Positions 47,602-57,398 are shown, counted from the stretch's first letter. The stretch: DNA of 64,000 bases from Lysobacter terrestris (GCF_014489475.1 NZ_CP060820.1:2682001-2746000); one strand, 5' to 3'. Numbers and translations are program-made. The notes: generated by a model from the sequence alone, not told the origin.

Positions 47602-47660
47602 GCACCGGCATGCCGGTGCGGTCTTGCTTGGTGCCCAGCGTGCCGGACTTGGTCCGGCAC
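47602..47660. other. Two GC-rich hairpins between gcvR and bcp
   Basis: A perfect 18-base palindrome GCACCGGCATGCCGGTGC (47602-47619) and a hairpin GTGCCGGAC-TTG-GTCCGGCAC (47640-47660). No T-run on either strand. They fill most of the 85-base gap. Confidence 0.55.
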
Positions 47661-47669
47661 CGCAACCAC

Positions 47670-48230
47670 TCAGAACTTCATCGGATCCATGATCGCGTCG
47701 AGGTTAAGGTGATCGCAGAATTCGAGGAAGTCATCGCGCAGCGCAGCAATGTGCATGCTCGCCGGCACGCCGATCGTCACCTGCGCGGAAAACATGTCGG
47801 CGCCGGTCTGCATGGCGCGGTAGCGCGAGCAGTGCAGGCTCTCGATCGTGATGCCCTGGCGGTCGAAGAAATCGGCCAGCTGGAACAGGATGCCGGGCTT
47901 GTCGGCGGCTACGACTTCGACCACGTACGGCAGCAGGTTGGACTGCTGCTGCTTGGGGCCGGTCCGGTACCAGTTGAGCTTGAGGCCTTCCTCGCGCTCC
48001 AGGCGCGTGAGCATCGCTTCCAGCTTGGCGACGGCGTCCCACGGGCCGACGGCCAGCGCGGTCACGGAAACGTCGCGGCCGACCGTGGACAGGCGTGCGT
48101 CGACGAGGTTGCAGCCACTGTCCGTGATCCGTCGGGTCACCGACAGCAGCGGCGACTCCGGATGCGTCGTGTAGGCGTTGATCAGGAGGTGGTTCTCGTT
48201 CGGCGACGGCCGGGGAGCGTTATCGGTCAA
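47670..48230 (-). CDS. gcvR: Glycine cleavage system transcriptional repressor GcvR-like (double ACT)
   Basis: GcvR modulates GcvA in E. coli. The 186-residue product has two ACT domains, from NENHLLINAYTTHPESPLLS and from LPYVVEVVAADKPGILFQL. No DNA-binding domain is present, as in E. coli. The start is uncertain: I chose the TTG at 48230 (TDNAPRPSPNENH follows), since the only in-frame ATG would add 39 proline/arginine-rich residues. The pairs gcvR-bcp and dapA-bamC are divergent neighbours here exactly as in E. coli. Confidence 0.85.
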   Translation of the reverse strand: MTDNAPRPSPNENHLLINAYTTHPESPLLSVTRRITDSGCNLVDARLSTVGRDVSVTALAVGPWDAVAKLEAMLTRLEREEGLKLNWYRTGPKQQQSNLLPYVVEVVAADKPGILFQLADFFDRQGITIESLHCSRYRAMQTGADMFSAQVTIGVPASMHIAALRDDFLEFCDHLNLDAIMDPMKF

Positions 48231-48473
48231 GGCGGCGCCTGGGCGTTGGGGGCGGAATGCCCGGATCGTTGGAGCGGGCTCTGGGAGCCGGGCCGCCGTC
48301 GGCAGCGGACCGGGGCCAGCATACTTGCCCGCGGTTTCGCGCCGCAAGTAACATTCAGGTGAATTTTGCGAGCCTGTTGGCCGCTTTCAGCACCGCGTGA
48401 CACGGCCGTGGACGGCCTCGCTGCGCTTCGTCAGCATCATCTCCCCAGCAACACCCACCCAAGGCTTACCGAC

Positions 48474-49373
48474 TTGCGACTTTCCGGCAGCATTACCGCG
48501 TTGGCGACACCCTTTGGCGCCGCTGGCGAACTGGACCTGGATGCGTGGCAGCGCCTGCTGCAGCAACAGCTCGATGGCGGCACGCAGGCCGTCGTCGTCG
48601 CCGGCTCCACCGGCGAGGCCGCCGCGCTCTACGACGCGGAATTCGACCTGCTGCTGCGCAGCGCCGTCGAATTCATCGCCGGTCGCATCCCGGTGTTGGC
48701 CGGCACGGGGATGTCGAACACCGCCAAGACCATCGAACAGACGCGCCGCGCCGCCGCGCTGGGCGCCGACGCGGCCCTGGTGGTCACCCCGCCTTACGTG
48801 CGGCCGACGCAAGCCGGCCTGGTCGCGCACTACCGCGCGATCGCCGACGACGATGCGCTGCCGATCGTGCTGTACAACGTGCCCGGCCGCACCGGCGGCG
48901 ACCTGTTGCCGGAAACCGTGGCGGAACTGTGCGGCCACCCGCGCATCGTCGCCATCAAGGAAGCGCGCGTCGAAGCGGAACGGATGGCTGCATTGCTCGC
49001 ACTGAAGGGCAGCGGTTTCGCCGTGCTCAGCGGCGACGATCCCACCGCGTGCCGCGCGATGCTCGCCGGCGCCGACGGCGTGATTTCCGTCGCGTCCAAC
49101 GTGTTGCCCGCATCCATGCGCCGCCTGTGCGACCTCGCCCGTGCAGGCAAGGCGGATGCGGCGCGCGAACTGGACGCGCAGCTGCAGCCGTCCTTCGACT
49201 TCATGGGCGTCGAGCCCAATCCGATCCCGGTGAAGGCGGTGCTGGCGTTGCAGGGGATCGGCCATGGCCTGCGCCTGCCGCTGCTGCCGCTGTCGACCGC
49301 CCATGCGGATGCGGCTGCCACGATTGCCATGCGCGTGCGTGAGCTCGAACAAGCCTGTGCCGCAGCCGCCTGA
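48474..49373 (+). CDS. dapA: 4-hydroxy-tetrahydrodipicolinate synthase
   Basis: First committed enzyme of lysine/diaminopimelate synthesis, condensing pyruvate and aspartate semialdehyde. In the 299-residue product the Schiff-base Lys162 is in IVAIKEAR, Tyr134 in [10 protein letters not shown], and the AGSTGEA loop is near residue 44. The start is taken as the TTG at 48474 giving [15 protein letters not shown]; no ATG is near, and the upstream frame lacks family sequence. Divergent from gcvR and followed by a BamC-like lipoprotein gene. Confidence 0.93.
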   Translation: MRLSGSITALATPFGAAGELDLDAWQRLLQQQLDGGTQAVVVAGSTGEAAALYDAEFDLLLRSAVEFIAGRIPVLAGTGMSNTAKTIEQTRRAAALGADAALVVTPPYVRPTQAGLVAHYRAIADDDALPIVLYNVPGRTGGDLLPETVAELCGHPRIVAIKEARVEAERMAALLALKGSGFAVLSGDDPTACRAMLAGADGVISVASNVLPASMRRLCDLARAGKADAARELDAQLQPSFDFMGVEPNPIPVKAVLALQGIGHGLRLPLLPLSTAHADAAATIAMRVRELEQACAAAA

Positions 49374-49398
49374 ACCACGTCATTTCCTGGAGAACACC

Positions 49399-49902
49399 AT
49401 GCGCCTGACCCGTTACGCCACCATCGCCCTCGTGTCGGCCGCCCTGCTGGCGACCTCGGGTTGCAGCTGGTTCCGCAAGGAAGACAAGCTCTACGCCGGC
49501 GATGCCAACAGCCGTCCGCTGGAAGTCCCGCCCGACCTCGACATGCCGCGCACCGACGGCGCGGTCGCGATCCCCGGCGCCTCGGCGACGGCCTCCGCGT
49601 CCGCATCGGCGGCCCCGGTGGCGGGCGTCTCGAACGGGTTCACCGTGGCCGGCAGCCGCGATGACGCCTTCACCAAGGTCGGCGACGCGCTCGCCACGAT
49701 GGACGGACTCACCATCGCCAGCCGCGCGCAGCTGCTGGGCGTCTATGACGTCGGCTACGAAGGCAGCAACTTCCTCGTGCGCGTCAGCACGGTGGAGGCG
49801 GGTGCCTATGTCGCGGCGGTCGATCCTCGCGGCCAGCCGGCAACCGGCGAAGCCGCGGTGAAGGCCATCACGGCGCTGAAGGCCGCGCTGGGTGGCAACT
49901 GA
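49399..49902 (+). CDS. bamC: BamC (NlpB)-like outer-membrane lipoprotein, short form
   Basis: A lipoprotein of 167 residues with lipobox TSGC (Cys22), then a BamC-type N-terminal peptide (LYAGDANSRPLEVPPDLDMP), an Ala/Ser-rich linker and one alpha/beta domain (DDAFTKVGDALATMDGLTI). E. coli BamC is about twice as long with two such domains. Identification rests on the LEVPPDL-type segment and on location right after dapA, as in E. coli. Likely an accessory part of the outer-membrane protein assembly machine, but this is inferred. Confidence 0.75.
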   Translation: MRLTRYATIALVSAALLATSGCSWFRKEDKLYAGDANSRPLEVPPDLDMPRTDGAVAIPGASATASASASAAPVAGVSNGFTVAGSRDDAFTKVGDALATMDGLTIASRAQLLGVYDVGYEGSNFLVRVSTVEAGAYVAAVDPRGQPATGEAAVKAITALKAALGGN

Positions 49903-49923
49903 TCCGGGCCTGAGGCTCAAATG

Positions 49924-49953
49924 AAAAACGGGCGCCTGGGCGCCCGTTTTTTT
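49924..49953. terminator. Bidirectional terminator between bamC and fdxA
   Basis: AAAAACGGGCGC / GCGCCCGTTTTTTT with a CTGG loop; works for both converging genes. Confidence 0.92.
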
Positions 49954-49979
49954 GTCCGCGTTGCCGGCGTCGGCCTGGC

Positions 49980-50303
49980 TTACCGCTCCAGCAGGTCGAG
50001 CTTGCCGGGCTTGCCTTCCCATTCCTTCGCGTCGGCAAGGGCGTCCTTGCGCGTGGTGATCACCGGCCACGCCTTGGCGAGTTCGGCGTTCAGGGCGACG
50101 AACGATTCCTGGCCCGCCGGCACGTCGTCTTCCGGGTAGATCGCGTTCACCGGGCACTCCGGCTCGCACAGGGTGCAGTCGATGCACTCGTCCGGATCGA
50201 TCACGAGGAAGTTGGGACCTTCGTGGAAGCAGTCGACCGGACACACCTCGACGCAGTCGGTGTACTTGCACTTGATGCAGTTCTCGGTGACGACGAAGGG
50301 CAT
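49980..50303 (-). CDS. fdxA: 7Fe ferredoxin FdxA
   Basis: Small electron carrier with one [3Fe-4S] and one [4Fe-4S] cluster. In the 107 residues Cys9, 17 and 50 fit the 3Fe cluster and Cys21, 40, 43 and 46 the 4Fe cluster, within [16 protein letters not shown] and [12 protein letters not shown]. The C-terminal extension to LDLLER is usual for the Azotobacter/Pseudomonas type. Physiological partner unknown; it stands alone between a terminator and tRNA-Glu. Confidence 0.95.
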   Translation of the reverse strand: MPFVVTENCIKCKYTDCVEVCPVDCFHEGPNFLVIDPDECIDCTLCEPECPVNAIYPEDDVPAGQESFVALNAELAKAWPVITTRKDALADAKEWEGKPGKLDLLER

Positions 50304-50412
50304 GGTCGGGGCTTCCGTGGGCGATCAAAAGTGCGCAGGTAGTTTAACGATTCGCGGCCTGGGCCAGGCAAGCCGCGTAGAACAAGCCGACGGGGGCCAC
50401 CCGTCGGGAAAC

Positions 50413-50436
50413 AAAAAACCCGGCAGCGCCGGGTTT
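50413..50436 (-). terminator. Terminator after tRNA-Glu
   Basis: On the minus strand: CCCGGC / GCCGGG stem followed by TTTTTTG. Confidence 0.85.
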
Positions 50437-50473
50437 CTGTTCAAGGCCCTATCTCAATCGGGCCTTGCGGATA

Positions 50474-50549
50474 TGGCGCTCCCTACGGGATTCGAACCCG
50501 TGTTTTAGCCTTGAGAGGGCCACGTCCTAGGCCTCTAGACGAAGGGAGC
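50474..50549 (-). tRNA. tRNA-Glu (anticodon CTC)
   Basis: The acceptor GCTCCCT pairs with AGGGAGC, discriminator G, encoded CCA. The anticodon loop CTCTCAA lies between TGGCC and GGCTA. The D-arm TCGTCTAGAGGCCTAGGAC is typical of tRNA-Glu. Confidence 0.96.
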
Positions 50550-50598
50550 TGAGTCGCTTGCTTCGTGCGCCCGGCAATCCACCTGAACGCAGGCTGTT

Positions 50599-50628
50599 AG
50601 TATACGCAAGCCCCACGCCACCCGGCAA
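50599..50628 (-). promoter_or_regulatory. Predicted tRNA-Glu promoter
   Basis: On the minus strand: TTGCCG (50623-50628), an 18-base spacer and TATACT (50599-50604), about 50 bases before the tRNA. Confidence 0.6.
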
Positions 50629-50683
50629 TTGGCGGTACGAATACATGTTGATCCTTCCGGCAGGGACCGCGGCACCAAACTAG

Positions 50684-52015
50684 ATGTCCGAACTCCACAC
50701 CATCCATCCCACGCTGCGGGTGATCCCGCGCGAAGAGCACAACGTCTCCCGCCGGGACGTGAGCCCCAACGCCCTGCGCGTCCTCTATCGGCTGCGCGAA
50801 GGCGGCTTCGGCGCCTATCTCGTCGGCGGCGCGGTCCGCGACCTGCTCGTGGGCGGGCATCCCAAGGACTTCGACGTCGCCACCGACGCCACGCCCGAAC
50901 AGGTCAAGCAGCTGTTCCGCAATTGCCGCCTGATCGGCCGCCGCTTCCGCCTGGCCCACGTCGTGTTCGGGCGCGAGATCATTGAAGTGGCCACCTTCCG
51001 CGCCAACGCCGACGACGGCAGCGGCGATCGCGAGACCCACGAAGGCGGTCGCGTGCTGCGCGACAACGTGTTCGGCTCGATCGAGGACGATGCGATCCGT
51101 CGCGACTTCACCGCCAACGCGCTGTACTACGCGATCGAGGATTTCTCGGTGCGCGATTACGTCGGCGGTTTCGAGGACGTGCGCAACCGCCTGATGCGCC
51201 TGATCGGCGATCCCGAGACCCGTTACCGCGAGGATCCGGTGCGGATGCTGCGCGCCGTGCGCCTCGCGGCGAAGCTCGATTTCCAGATCGAGGCGGCGAC
51301 CGCCGAACCGATCCCGCGCCTGGCGTCGCTGCTGGGCGAGGCGGCGCCGGCGCGCTTGTTCGAGGAATGCCTGAAGATGTTCCTCACCGGGAACGCGGTG
51401 GCCAGCTTCGAAGGCCTGGAGCGCCTCGGCCTGCTCGACGTGCTGTTCCCGGAATCCGCACAGGCGCTGCATTCCAACCGCAGCGGCGCGCTGCGGCGCA
51501 TGGTGATCGCCGGGTTGCGCGGCACCGATGCGCGCGTGGCCAACGACGAACCGGTGTCGCCGGCCTTCCTGTTCGCGCTGTTGCTGTGGCCGGCCTACTG
51601 CCGGGCGCTGGCGCAGTTGCAGAACGGCGGCATGCACGCCGCCGAGGCCGAGCGCCGCGCCGCCGACCGCGTCACCGTGCACCAGCTCAACACCATCGCG
51701 CTGCCGCGGCGCTTCTCGCTGCCGATGCAGGAAATCTGGTTGCTGCAGTCGCGCTTCTCGCTGCGCCAGCGCAAGCGCGTGTTCCGCCTGCTCTCGCATC
51801 CGCGCTTCCGCGCGGCGTTCGATTTCCTCAGCCTGCGCCTGGCGGCATCGAACGAGCACGCCGACGACGTCGCGTTCTGGCGCGAAGCCCAGCAGCAGCC
51901 GGGCGATGAACTGGCCGCACACCTCGATTCGCACCCGGTTGCGGGCGAAGCCAACGGTGCGCCACGCCGCCGCCGGCGCCGCCGTCGCGGCGGATCCGCG
52001 GCCGCGGGCGAGTGA
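50684..52015 (+). CDS. pcnB: Poly(A) polymerase I
   Basis: Adds 3' poly(A) tails that promote RNA decay. The 443-residue product belongs to the tRNA nucleotidyltransferase superfamily: LVGGAVRDLLVGGHPKDFDVAT with the metal-binding DxD, RRDFTANALYY, and a basic C-terminus with eight consecutive arginines (RRRRRRRR) typical of PcnB. Poly(A) polymerase rather than CCA-enzyme is inferred from the long Arg-rich tail and the folK neighbour; CCA is encoded in the tRNA genes seen here. It overlaps folK by GTGA. Confidence 0.94.
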   Translation: MSELHTIHPTLRVIPREEHNVSRRDVSPNALRVLYRLREGGFGAYLVGGAVRDLLVGGHPKDFDVATDATPEQVKQLFRNCRLIGRRFRLAHVVFGREIIEVATFRANADDGSGDRETHEGGRVLRDNVFGSIEDDAIRRDFTANALYYAIEDFSVRDYVGGFEDVRNRLMRLIGDPETRYREDPVRMLRAVRLAAKLDFQIEAATAEPIPRLASLLGEAAPARLFEECLKMFLTGNAVASFEGLERLGLLDVLFPESAQALHSNRSGALRRMVIAGLRGTDARVANDEPVSPAFLFALLLWPAYCRALAQLQNGGMHAAEAERRAADRVTVHQLNTIALPRRFSLPMQEIWLLQSRFSLRQRKRVFRLLSHPRFRAAFDFLSLRLAASNEHADDVAFWREAQQQPGDELAAHLDSHPVAGEANGAPRRRRRRRRGGSAAAGE

Positions 52016-52506
52016 ACGGTTCCACCGTTGCCCTGATTGGATTGGGCGGCAACCTCGGGGATGCCGCGGCGACGCTGCGCCAGGCCCTCCAGGACCTCGA
52101 TGCGCTGCCGGGCACGCGCTTGCTGCGCGCCTCGCGGCTGTATCGCAGCCGTGCCTGGGGCCGCACCGACCAGGCGGATTTCATCAACGCGGTGGCGATG
52201 ATCGAAACGGCGCTGGGTGCGCGCGAGCTGCTCGACGCGATGCTGGGCATCGAGCACGCCGCGGGACGCGAGCGCCACGCCGACGAACGCTGGGGGCCGC
52301 GTACCCTGGACCTCGACCTGTTGTTGTACGGCGCCGCGGAGATCGACGAGCCCGGCCTGCGCGTCCCGCACCCGCACCTGCACGAACGCAGCTTTGCGCT
52401 GGTGCCGCTGGTTGAGATCGCCCCGGATGCGATGATTCCCGGCCTCGGTTCCGCGCGCGCCGCCTTGGCGCAGCTGGAACCTTCCGACATCGAAGCGATA
52501 GGCTGA
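52012..52506 (+). CDS. folK: 2-amino-4-hydroxy-6-hydroxymethyldihydropteridine pyrophosphokinase
   Basis: Activates the pterin for dihydropteroate synthesis in folate formation. The 164-residue product has the N-terminal [12 protein letters not shown] and the HPPK signature [15 protein letters not shown]. It uses a GTG start overlapping the pcnB stop, so translation is coupled. Four bases separate it from panB. Order pcnB-folK-panB-panC-panD is common in proteobacteria. Confidence 0.96.
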   Translation: MNGSTVALIGLGGNLGDAAATLRQALQDLDALPGTRLLRASRLYRSRAWGRTDQADFINAVAMIETALGARELLDAMLGIEHAAGRERHADERWGPRTLDLDLLLYGAAEIDEPGLRVPHPHLHERSFALVPLVEIAPDAMIPGLGSARAALAQLEPSDIEAIG

Positions 52507-52510
52507 CCCG

Positions 52511-53329
52511 ATGTATACCTCCACGCCGCAGGACAAGCCCTGGACCGTGCCGATGCTCGCCGACGCCAAGCGCGACGGCCGCAAGCTGGTGATGCTCACG
52601 GCCTACGACGCCAGCTTCGCCCGCACCTTCGATAGCGCCGGCACCGACCTCATCCTCGTCGGCGACTCGCTGGGCATGGTGGTGCAGGGGCACGACAGCA
52701 CGCTGCCGGTGACGGTGGCGGACACCGTCTACCACGTGGCCTGCGTCGCGCGCGGCCTGTCGAAGGCGCTGCTCGTCGCCGACCTGCCGTTCCAGTCGGA
52801 TGCGACGCCGGAACGCGCGTTGGACGCGGCAACCGCGCTGCTGCAGGCGGGCGCGGCGATGGTCAAGCTGGAGGGCGCCGGGCACAAGCTCGACGTCATC
52901 CGCTTCCTGGTCGAGCGCGAAATCCCGGTCTGCGCGCACCTGGGGCTGACCCCGCAATCGGTGCTGCGCCTGGGCGGCTACAAGGTGCAGGGGCGCGACG
53001 ACGCCACCGCCGGCAAGCTGCGTGCGGATGCGCGCGCGGTGGCAGAGGCGGGCGCGGCCCTGCTGGTGCTCGAATGCGTGCCGACCGGCCTGGCGCAGAC
53101 GATTACCGCGGAGCTGCCGATTCCGACGATCGGCATTGGCGCCGGCCCGCATTGCGACGGCCAGGTGCTGGTCCAGCACGACCTGCTCGGCGTCAACAGC
53201 GGCCACCGCCGGCCGAAGTTCGTGAAGGATTTCCTGGCCGAGGCCGGCACGATCGCCGGCGCCGTGACGGCCTACGCTTCCGCGGTGCGGGAAGGGCGCT
53301 TCCCGGACGCCGCGCATTCCTACGATTGA
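52511..53329 (+). CDS. panB: 3-methyl-2-oxobutanoate hydroxymethyltransferase
   Basis: First step of pantothenate synthesis, making ketopantoate with a methylene-THF donor. The 272-residue product begins in the usual way with [42 protein letters not shown] carries metal-binding Asp. [15 protein letters not shown] is also diagnostic. Follows folK by four bases, joining folate supply to its user. Confidence 0.97.
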   Translation: MYTSTPQDKPWTVPMLADAKRDGRKLVMLTAYDASFARTFDSAGTDLILVGDSLGMVVQGHDSTLPVTVADTVYHVACVARGLSKALLVADLPFQSDATPERALDAATALLQAGAAMVKLEGAGHKLDVIRFLVEREIPVCAHLGLTPQSVLRLGGYKVQGRDDATAGKLRADARAVAEAGAALLVLECVPTGLAQTITAELPIPTIGIGAGPHCDGQVLVQHDLLGVNSGHRRPKFVKDFLAEAGTIAGAVTAYASAVREGRFPDAAHSYD

Positions 53330-53353
53330 CCGCCCGCGATTCACTGCACCCCC

Positions 53354-54199
53354 ATGATTGAAGTCGTTACCGAACTGTCCGCGCTGCGCGGCCGCGTCGC
53401 GCAATGGCGCCGCGCCGGCAAGCGCGTCGCCTTCGTGCCCACGATGGGCAACCTGCACGCGGGCCATTTCTCGCTCATCGAACTGGCCCGCAGCCATGCC
53501 GACCACGTGGTCGCCAGCGTGTTCGTGAATCCCACGCAGTTCGGCCCCAACGAAGACTTCAGCCGCTATCCGCGCACGCCGGACGCCGATGCCGCTGGCC
53601 TCGAAGCCGCGGGCTGCGACCTGCTGTGGCTGCCCTCGGTCGAGGTGATGTACCCCTACGGCGTCGAGGCCACCGTGCACGTGGCCGTGCCGGGCGTCAC
53701 CGCCACGCTGGAGGGTGCGCATCGCCCGGGCCATTTCGACGGCGTCGCAACCGTCGTCGCGCGCCTGTTCAACCAGGTGCAACCGGACGTGGCGGTGTTC
53801 GGATGCAAGGACTACCAGCAGCTGGCGGTGATCCAGTACCTGGTCGGCGACCTGGCGTTCCCGATCGAGATCGTTGCCGCCGAAACGCGCCGCGAGGCCG
53901 ACGGCCTGGCGATGAGTTCGCGCAACCAGTACCTGTCGGCGGAAGAGCGCCCGGTGGCGGTGGAGATCAGCCGCTCCCTGCAGGCGATGCGGGAGGCCGT
54001 TCGCGGCGGCCAGCCACGCGAGCAGGTCGAGGCCGACGCGGTCGCGCGCCTGCAGGGCGCCGGCTTCGTGGTCGACTACGCGGTGGTCCGGGATCCGCAG
54101 CTCGCGCTGCCCGTGGACCGGCACGGCCCACGCGTGGCCCTGGTCGCCGCCCGGCTTGGCCGCACCCGCCTGATCGACAACCTCGAATTCGAGGCCTGA
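53354..54199 (+). CDS. panC: Pantothenate synthetase
   Basis: Condenses pantoate with beta-alanine using ATP. In the 281-residue product the HxGH-type motif is in [16 protein letters not shown], with the [19 protein letters not shown] stretch and the KMSKS-like [13 protein letters not shown]. Family length. Lies 24 bases after panB. Confidence 0.97.
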   Translation: MIEVVTELSALRGRVAQWRRAGKRVAFVPTMGNLHAGHFSLIELARSHADHVVASVFVNPTQFGPNEDFSRYPRTPDADAAGLEAAGCDLLWLPSVEVMYPYGVEATVHVAVPGVTATLEGAHRPGHFDGVATVVARLFNQVQPDVAVFGCKDYQQLAVIQYLVGDLAFPIEIVAAETRREADGLAMSSRNQYLSAEERPVAVEISRSLQAMREAVRGGQPREQVEADAVARLQGAGFVVDYAVVRDPQLALPVDRHGPRVALVAARLGRTRLIDNLEFEA

Positions 54200-54348
54200 G
54201 CGAGCCGCCTCGGCAGGGCGCTCGCGCGGGCTGCCGAGGGGCGCGGCTTAATCCCGGGCAATGGGACGTGGCGTTCCATGTTGCACCGCGCCATGCGCTG
54301 CTAAACTTTGGCTTTCTCGCCGCCAAGCCCGGCGGCCGGAGACCGCAA

Positions 54349-54732
54349 ATGCAACTGAACGTCCTCAAGGCCAAGATCCACCGCGCCAGCGTGACCCACG
54401 CCGAGCTGCACTACGAAGGCTCGTGCGCCATCGACGGCCGCCTGCTCGACATCTCGGGTATCCGCGAGTACGAGCAGATCCACATCTACAACGTCAACAA
54501 CGGCGCCCGCTTCGTCACCTACGCCATCCGTGGCGAGGAAGGCAGCGGCGTGATCTCGGTGAACGGCGCCGCCGCCCACTGCGCGCAGCCGGGCGACCTG
54601 GTCATCATCTGCGCCTACGGCGTCTGCGACGAAGCCGAAGCGGCCAAGTACAAGCCGACCTGCGTCTACGTCGACCGCCAGAACCAGCTGACCCACACCA
54701 ACCACTCCATGCCGCAGCAAGCCGCGGCCTGA
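54349..54732 (+). CDS. panD: Aspartate 1-decarboxylase proenzyme
   Basis: Makes beta-alanine. The 127-residue precursor self-cleaves at Gly24-Ser25 (HYEGSCAID) to create the pyruvoyl group; Lys9, Tyr58-type and [10 protein letters not shown] elements are in place. The ATG at 54349 gives the standard start [13 protein letters not shown]. About 150 bases separate it from panC; a TAAACT box near 54302 could give it its own promoter. Followed 8 bases later by pgi. Confidence 0.97.
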   Translation: MQLNVLKAKIHRASVTHAELHYEGSCAIDGRLLDISGIREYEQIHIYNVNNGARFVTYAIRGEEGSGVISVNGAAAHCAQPGDLVIICAYGVCDEAEAAKYKPTCVYVDRQNQLTHTNHSMPQQAAA

Positions 54733-54740
54733 TCGCGTCC

Positions 54741-56267
54741 ATGCCTGCTGCGCATCGGTTCGAGCAACTCGGGGCCCAGGCCGCGCGCCTGGCGGAAGTG
54801 GATCTGAAATCGATGCTGCAGGCCGACCCGGCCCGTGCAGGCGATTTTGCCGTGCGGGCCGGCCCGCTGTATGCCAGCTTCGCGCGCCAGGGCTACGACC
54901 GGGCGGCGCTGGACATCCTGTTCGACCAACTCGCGGCCGTCGACGGCCCGGGTCGGCTGCGCGCGTTGTTCGCCGGGGAAACGGTCAACCCGACCGAAGC
55001 CCGGCCGGCCCTGCACACTGCGCTGCGCGGCGACCTCACGCATGAAACGGTTGCCCGCGACGCACATGCGCAGGCGCAGGCCACACGCTCGCGGATGCGC
55101 GGACTGATCGCCGCACTCGCGGCCAGCGACGTCACCGACATCGTGAGCGTGGGCATCGGCGGTTCCGACCTCGGGCCGCGATTGGCGGTGGATGCGCTCT
55201 CGGCGCCGACCCCGGACCGCTTTCGCGTCCACTTCCTCTCCAATGTCGATGGCGCGGCGGCGCAACGCACGCTGGCCGGTCTCGACCCCGCACGCACGGC
55301 GGTGCTGCTGATCTCCAAGAGCTTCGGCACGCAGGAAACGCTGCTCAACGGCGCGATCCTGCGGCAGTGGCTGGGCGACGACGAGCGGTTGTATGCGATC
55401 ACCGCGAACGCGGAACGCGCCGCGTCGACGTTCGCCATCGCCCCCGACCGCATCCTGCCGATGTGGGATTGGGTGGGTGGTCGCTATTCGCTGTGGTCGG
55501 CGGTTGGCCTGCCGATCGCGCTGGCGATCGGCGCGGACCGTTTCGACGAACTGCTTGCGGGTGCCGCGGAGATGGACGCGCACGTCCTCGATGCCGCTCC
55601 GCGCGACAACCTGGCCGCGTGGCATGCGCTGACCGCGATCTGGAACACCAACGCGCGCGGCCTCGCTACCCAGGCCGTGATGCCCTACGACGAACGCCTG
55701 AAGCTGCTGCCGAACTACCTGCAGCAACTGGTGATGGAAAGCCTCGGCAAGTCGGTAAAGCTCGACGGTTCGCCGGTCGGCGTGCAGACCGTGCCGGTGT
55801 GGTGGGGCGGCGTGGGCACCGATTCGCAGCACAGCTTCTTCCAGGCGCTGCACCAGGGCACGCAGATCGTGCCCGTCGACTTCATCGGCGTGGCGCGCGG
55901 CGACGATCCCTATCGCGAGAACCATGCCGCGCTGCTGTCGAACCTGCTTGGCCAGGCCGAAGCACTGGCGAACGGCCAGGCCAGCGCGGACCCGCACCGC
56001 GCCTATCCCGGCAACCGGCCGAGCACGATGATCCTGCTCGATTCGCTCACGCCGCGTTCGCTGGGTGCGCTGCTCGCGCTGTACGAGCACAGCGTCTACC
56101 TGCAGGCGCTGGTGTGGGGCATCAATCCGTTCGACCAGTTCGGCGTCGAGCTCGGCAAACAGGTCGCTAACCGCTTGTTGCCCGCGGTGCACGGTGAAGC
56201 CGTGGCCGACGACGTGGTAACGCGCGCGCTGCTGGCGGAACTGGTGAAGTTGAAGCCGGCCAAGTAA
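54741..56267 (+). CDS. pgi: Glucose-6-phosphate isomerase
   Basis: Interconverts glucose-6-P and fructose-6-P. The 508-residue product carries [13 protein letters not shown], the PGI signature regions [14 protein letters not shown] and the conserved [20 protein letters not shown], plus the C-terminal [17 protein letters not shown]. The first ATG after panD was taken as start. Location at the end of the pan cluster is shared with related genomes as far as I recall. Confidence 0.97.
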   Translation: MPAAHRFEQLGAQAARLAEVDLKSMLQADPARAGDFAVRAGPLYASFARQGYDRAALDILFDQLAAVDGPGRLRALFAGETVNPTEARPALHTALRGDLTHETVARDAHAQAQATRSRMRGLIAALAASDVTDIVSVGIGGSDLGPRLAVDALSAPTPDRFRVHFLSNVDGAAAQRTLAGLDPARTAVLLISKSFGTQETLLNGAILRQWLGDDERLYAITANAERAASTFAIAPDRILPMWDWVGGRYSLWSAVGLPIALAIGADRFDELLAGAAEMDAHVLDAAPRDNLAAWHALTAIWNTNARGLATQAVMPYDERLKLLPNYLQQLVMESLGKSVKLDGSPVGVQTVPVWWGGVGTDSQHSFFQALHQGTQIVPVDFIGVARGDDPYRENHAALLSNLLGQAEALANGQASADPHRAYPGNRPSTMILLDSLTPRSLGALLALYEHSVYLQALVWGINPFDQFGVELGKQVANRLLPAVHGEAVADDVVTRALLAELVKLKPAK

Positions 56268-56297
56268 GAGCTGGCGAAGTAATCGGCTGGTAGGGCG

Positions 56298-57374
56298 CTA
56301 CCGCGCGCCGTGGCGCGCCAGCGCCCATTCGACGTGCTCGCGCACGATCGCGTTGCCGCTGTCGCGTCGCGACTGCAACGCGGTAATGACTTCGGGCGAG
56401 GTCGGCGCATTGCCCAGCGCGATGGCGATGTTGCGCAGCCAGCGTTCATGGCCGCTGCGCCGGATCGCCGTGCCTTCGGTGCGCTGCAGGAATTCGGTTT
56501 CCTCCCACGCGAACAGCTCGGCCAGCGACGCCTCGTCGAGGTTGTTGCGCGCGCGGAAGTCGGGTTCGTCGGTGCGCTTGGCGAACTTGTTCCAGGGGCA
56601 CACCAGCTGGCAGTCGTCGCAACCGAAGATGCGGTTGCCGATCAGCGGGCGCAGTTGCTCGTCGATCGCGCCTTCGTGCTCGATGGTGAGATAGGCGATG
56701 CAGCGGCGCGCATCCAGGCGGTGCGGCGCGACGATCGCCCGGGTCGGGCAGATGTCGATGCAGCGCACGCAGGTGCCGCAGTGCGCGCTCGCCGGCGCAT
56801 CGACCGGCAGCGGCAGGTCGACGTAGATCTCGCCGAGGAAGAACCACGAGCCGCCGTCCTTGTCGATCAGGCAGGTGTGCTTGCCGATCCAGCCCAGGCC
56901 CGCGTTGCGGGCGAGCGCGCGTTCCAGCACGGGCGCGGAATCGACGAACACGCGATGGCCGAACGGACCGACCTCCTCCGCGATGCGGTCGGCCAGCTTC
57001 TGCAGGCGTTGCCGCATCAGCTTGTGGTAATCGCGGCCGAGCGCGTAACGCGCGACATAGGCGCGGGTGCCGTCGGCCAGCGTCTGCCAGGCTTCCTCGT
57101 CGTCGCGCCGGCCGTAGTCGAGGCCGACCGAGATCACCCGCAGCGTGCCCGGCACCAGGTCGTCGGGGCGCGCGCGCTTGTCGCCGTGCCGCGCCATCCA
57201 GTCCATCGAGCCGTACAGGCCCTGCGCGAGCCAGTCCCGCAGGTAGGCCTCGTCCTTGCCCAGTTCGATGCCGGCGATGCCGCAGCGCTGGAAACCGTAC
57301 TCGCGCGCGAGGTCGCGGATGCGCGCGGCAAGCGCGGCATGGTCCGGTTCGGCGTGGGCAGCGGGGTGGCTCAT
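56298..57374 (-). CDS. queG: Epoxyqueuosine reductase QueG
   Basis: Cobalamin-dependent iron-sulfur enzyme for the last step of tRNA queuosine synthesis. The 358-residue product has ferredoxin-like cluster motifs CGTCVRCIDICPT and CDDCQLVCPWNKF, the cobalamin-domain region GWIGKHTCLI, and a C-terminal HEAT-like helical part (ERWLRNIAIALGNA). It begins MSHPAAHAEPDHAALA at 57374. Divergent from nnr with only 24 bases between start codons. No Shine-Dalgarno. Confidence 0.95.
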   Translation of the reverse strand: MSHPAAHAEPDHAALAARIRDLAREYGFQRCGIAGIELGKDEAYLRDWLAQGLYGSMDWMARHGDKRARPDDLVPGTLRVISVGLDYGRRDDEEAWQTLADGTRAYVARYALGRDYHKLMRQRLQKLADRIAEEVGPFGHRVFVDSAPVLERALARNAGLGWIGKHTCLIDKDGGSWFFLGEIYVDLPLPVDAPASAHCGTCVRCIDICPTRAIVAPHRLDARRCIAYLTIEHEGAIDEQLRPLIGNRIFGCDDCQLVCPWNKFAKRTDEPDFRARNNLDEASLAELFAWEETEFLQRTEGTAIRRSGHERWLRNIAIALGNAPTSPEVITALQSRRDSGNAIVREHVEWALARHGAR

Positions 57375-57398
57375 GTGCACCAAGTATAAAATCCAGCG
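57375..57398. promoter_or_regulatory. Shared bidirectional -10 between queG and nnr
   Basis: The plus strand has TATAAA at 57385-57390 and the minus strand TATACT at 57383-57388, overlapping in TATA. Each ends 8 bases before its gene's ATG. -35 boxes would lie inside the opposite gene and are weak. Both transcripts would be leaderless or nearly so. Confidence 0.55.
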
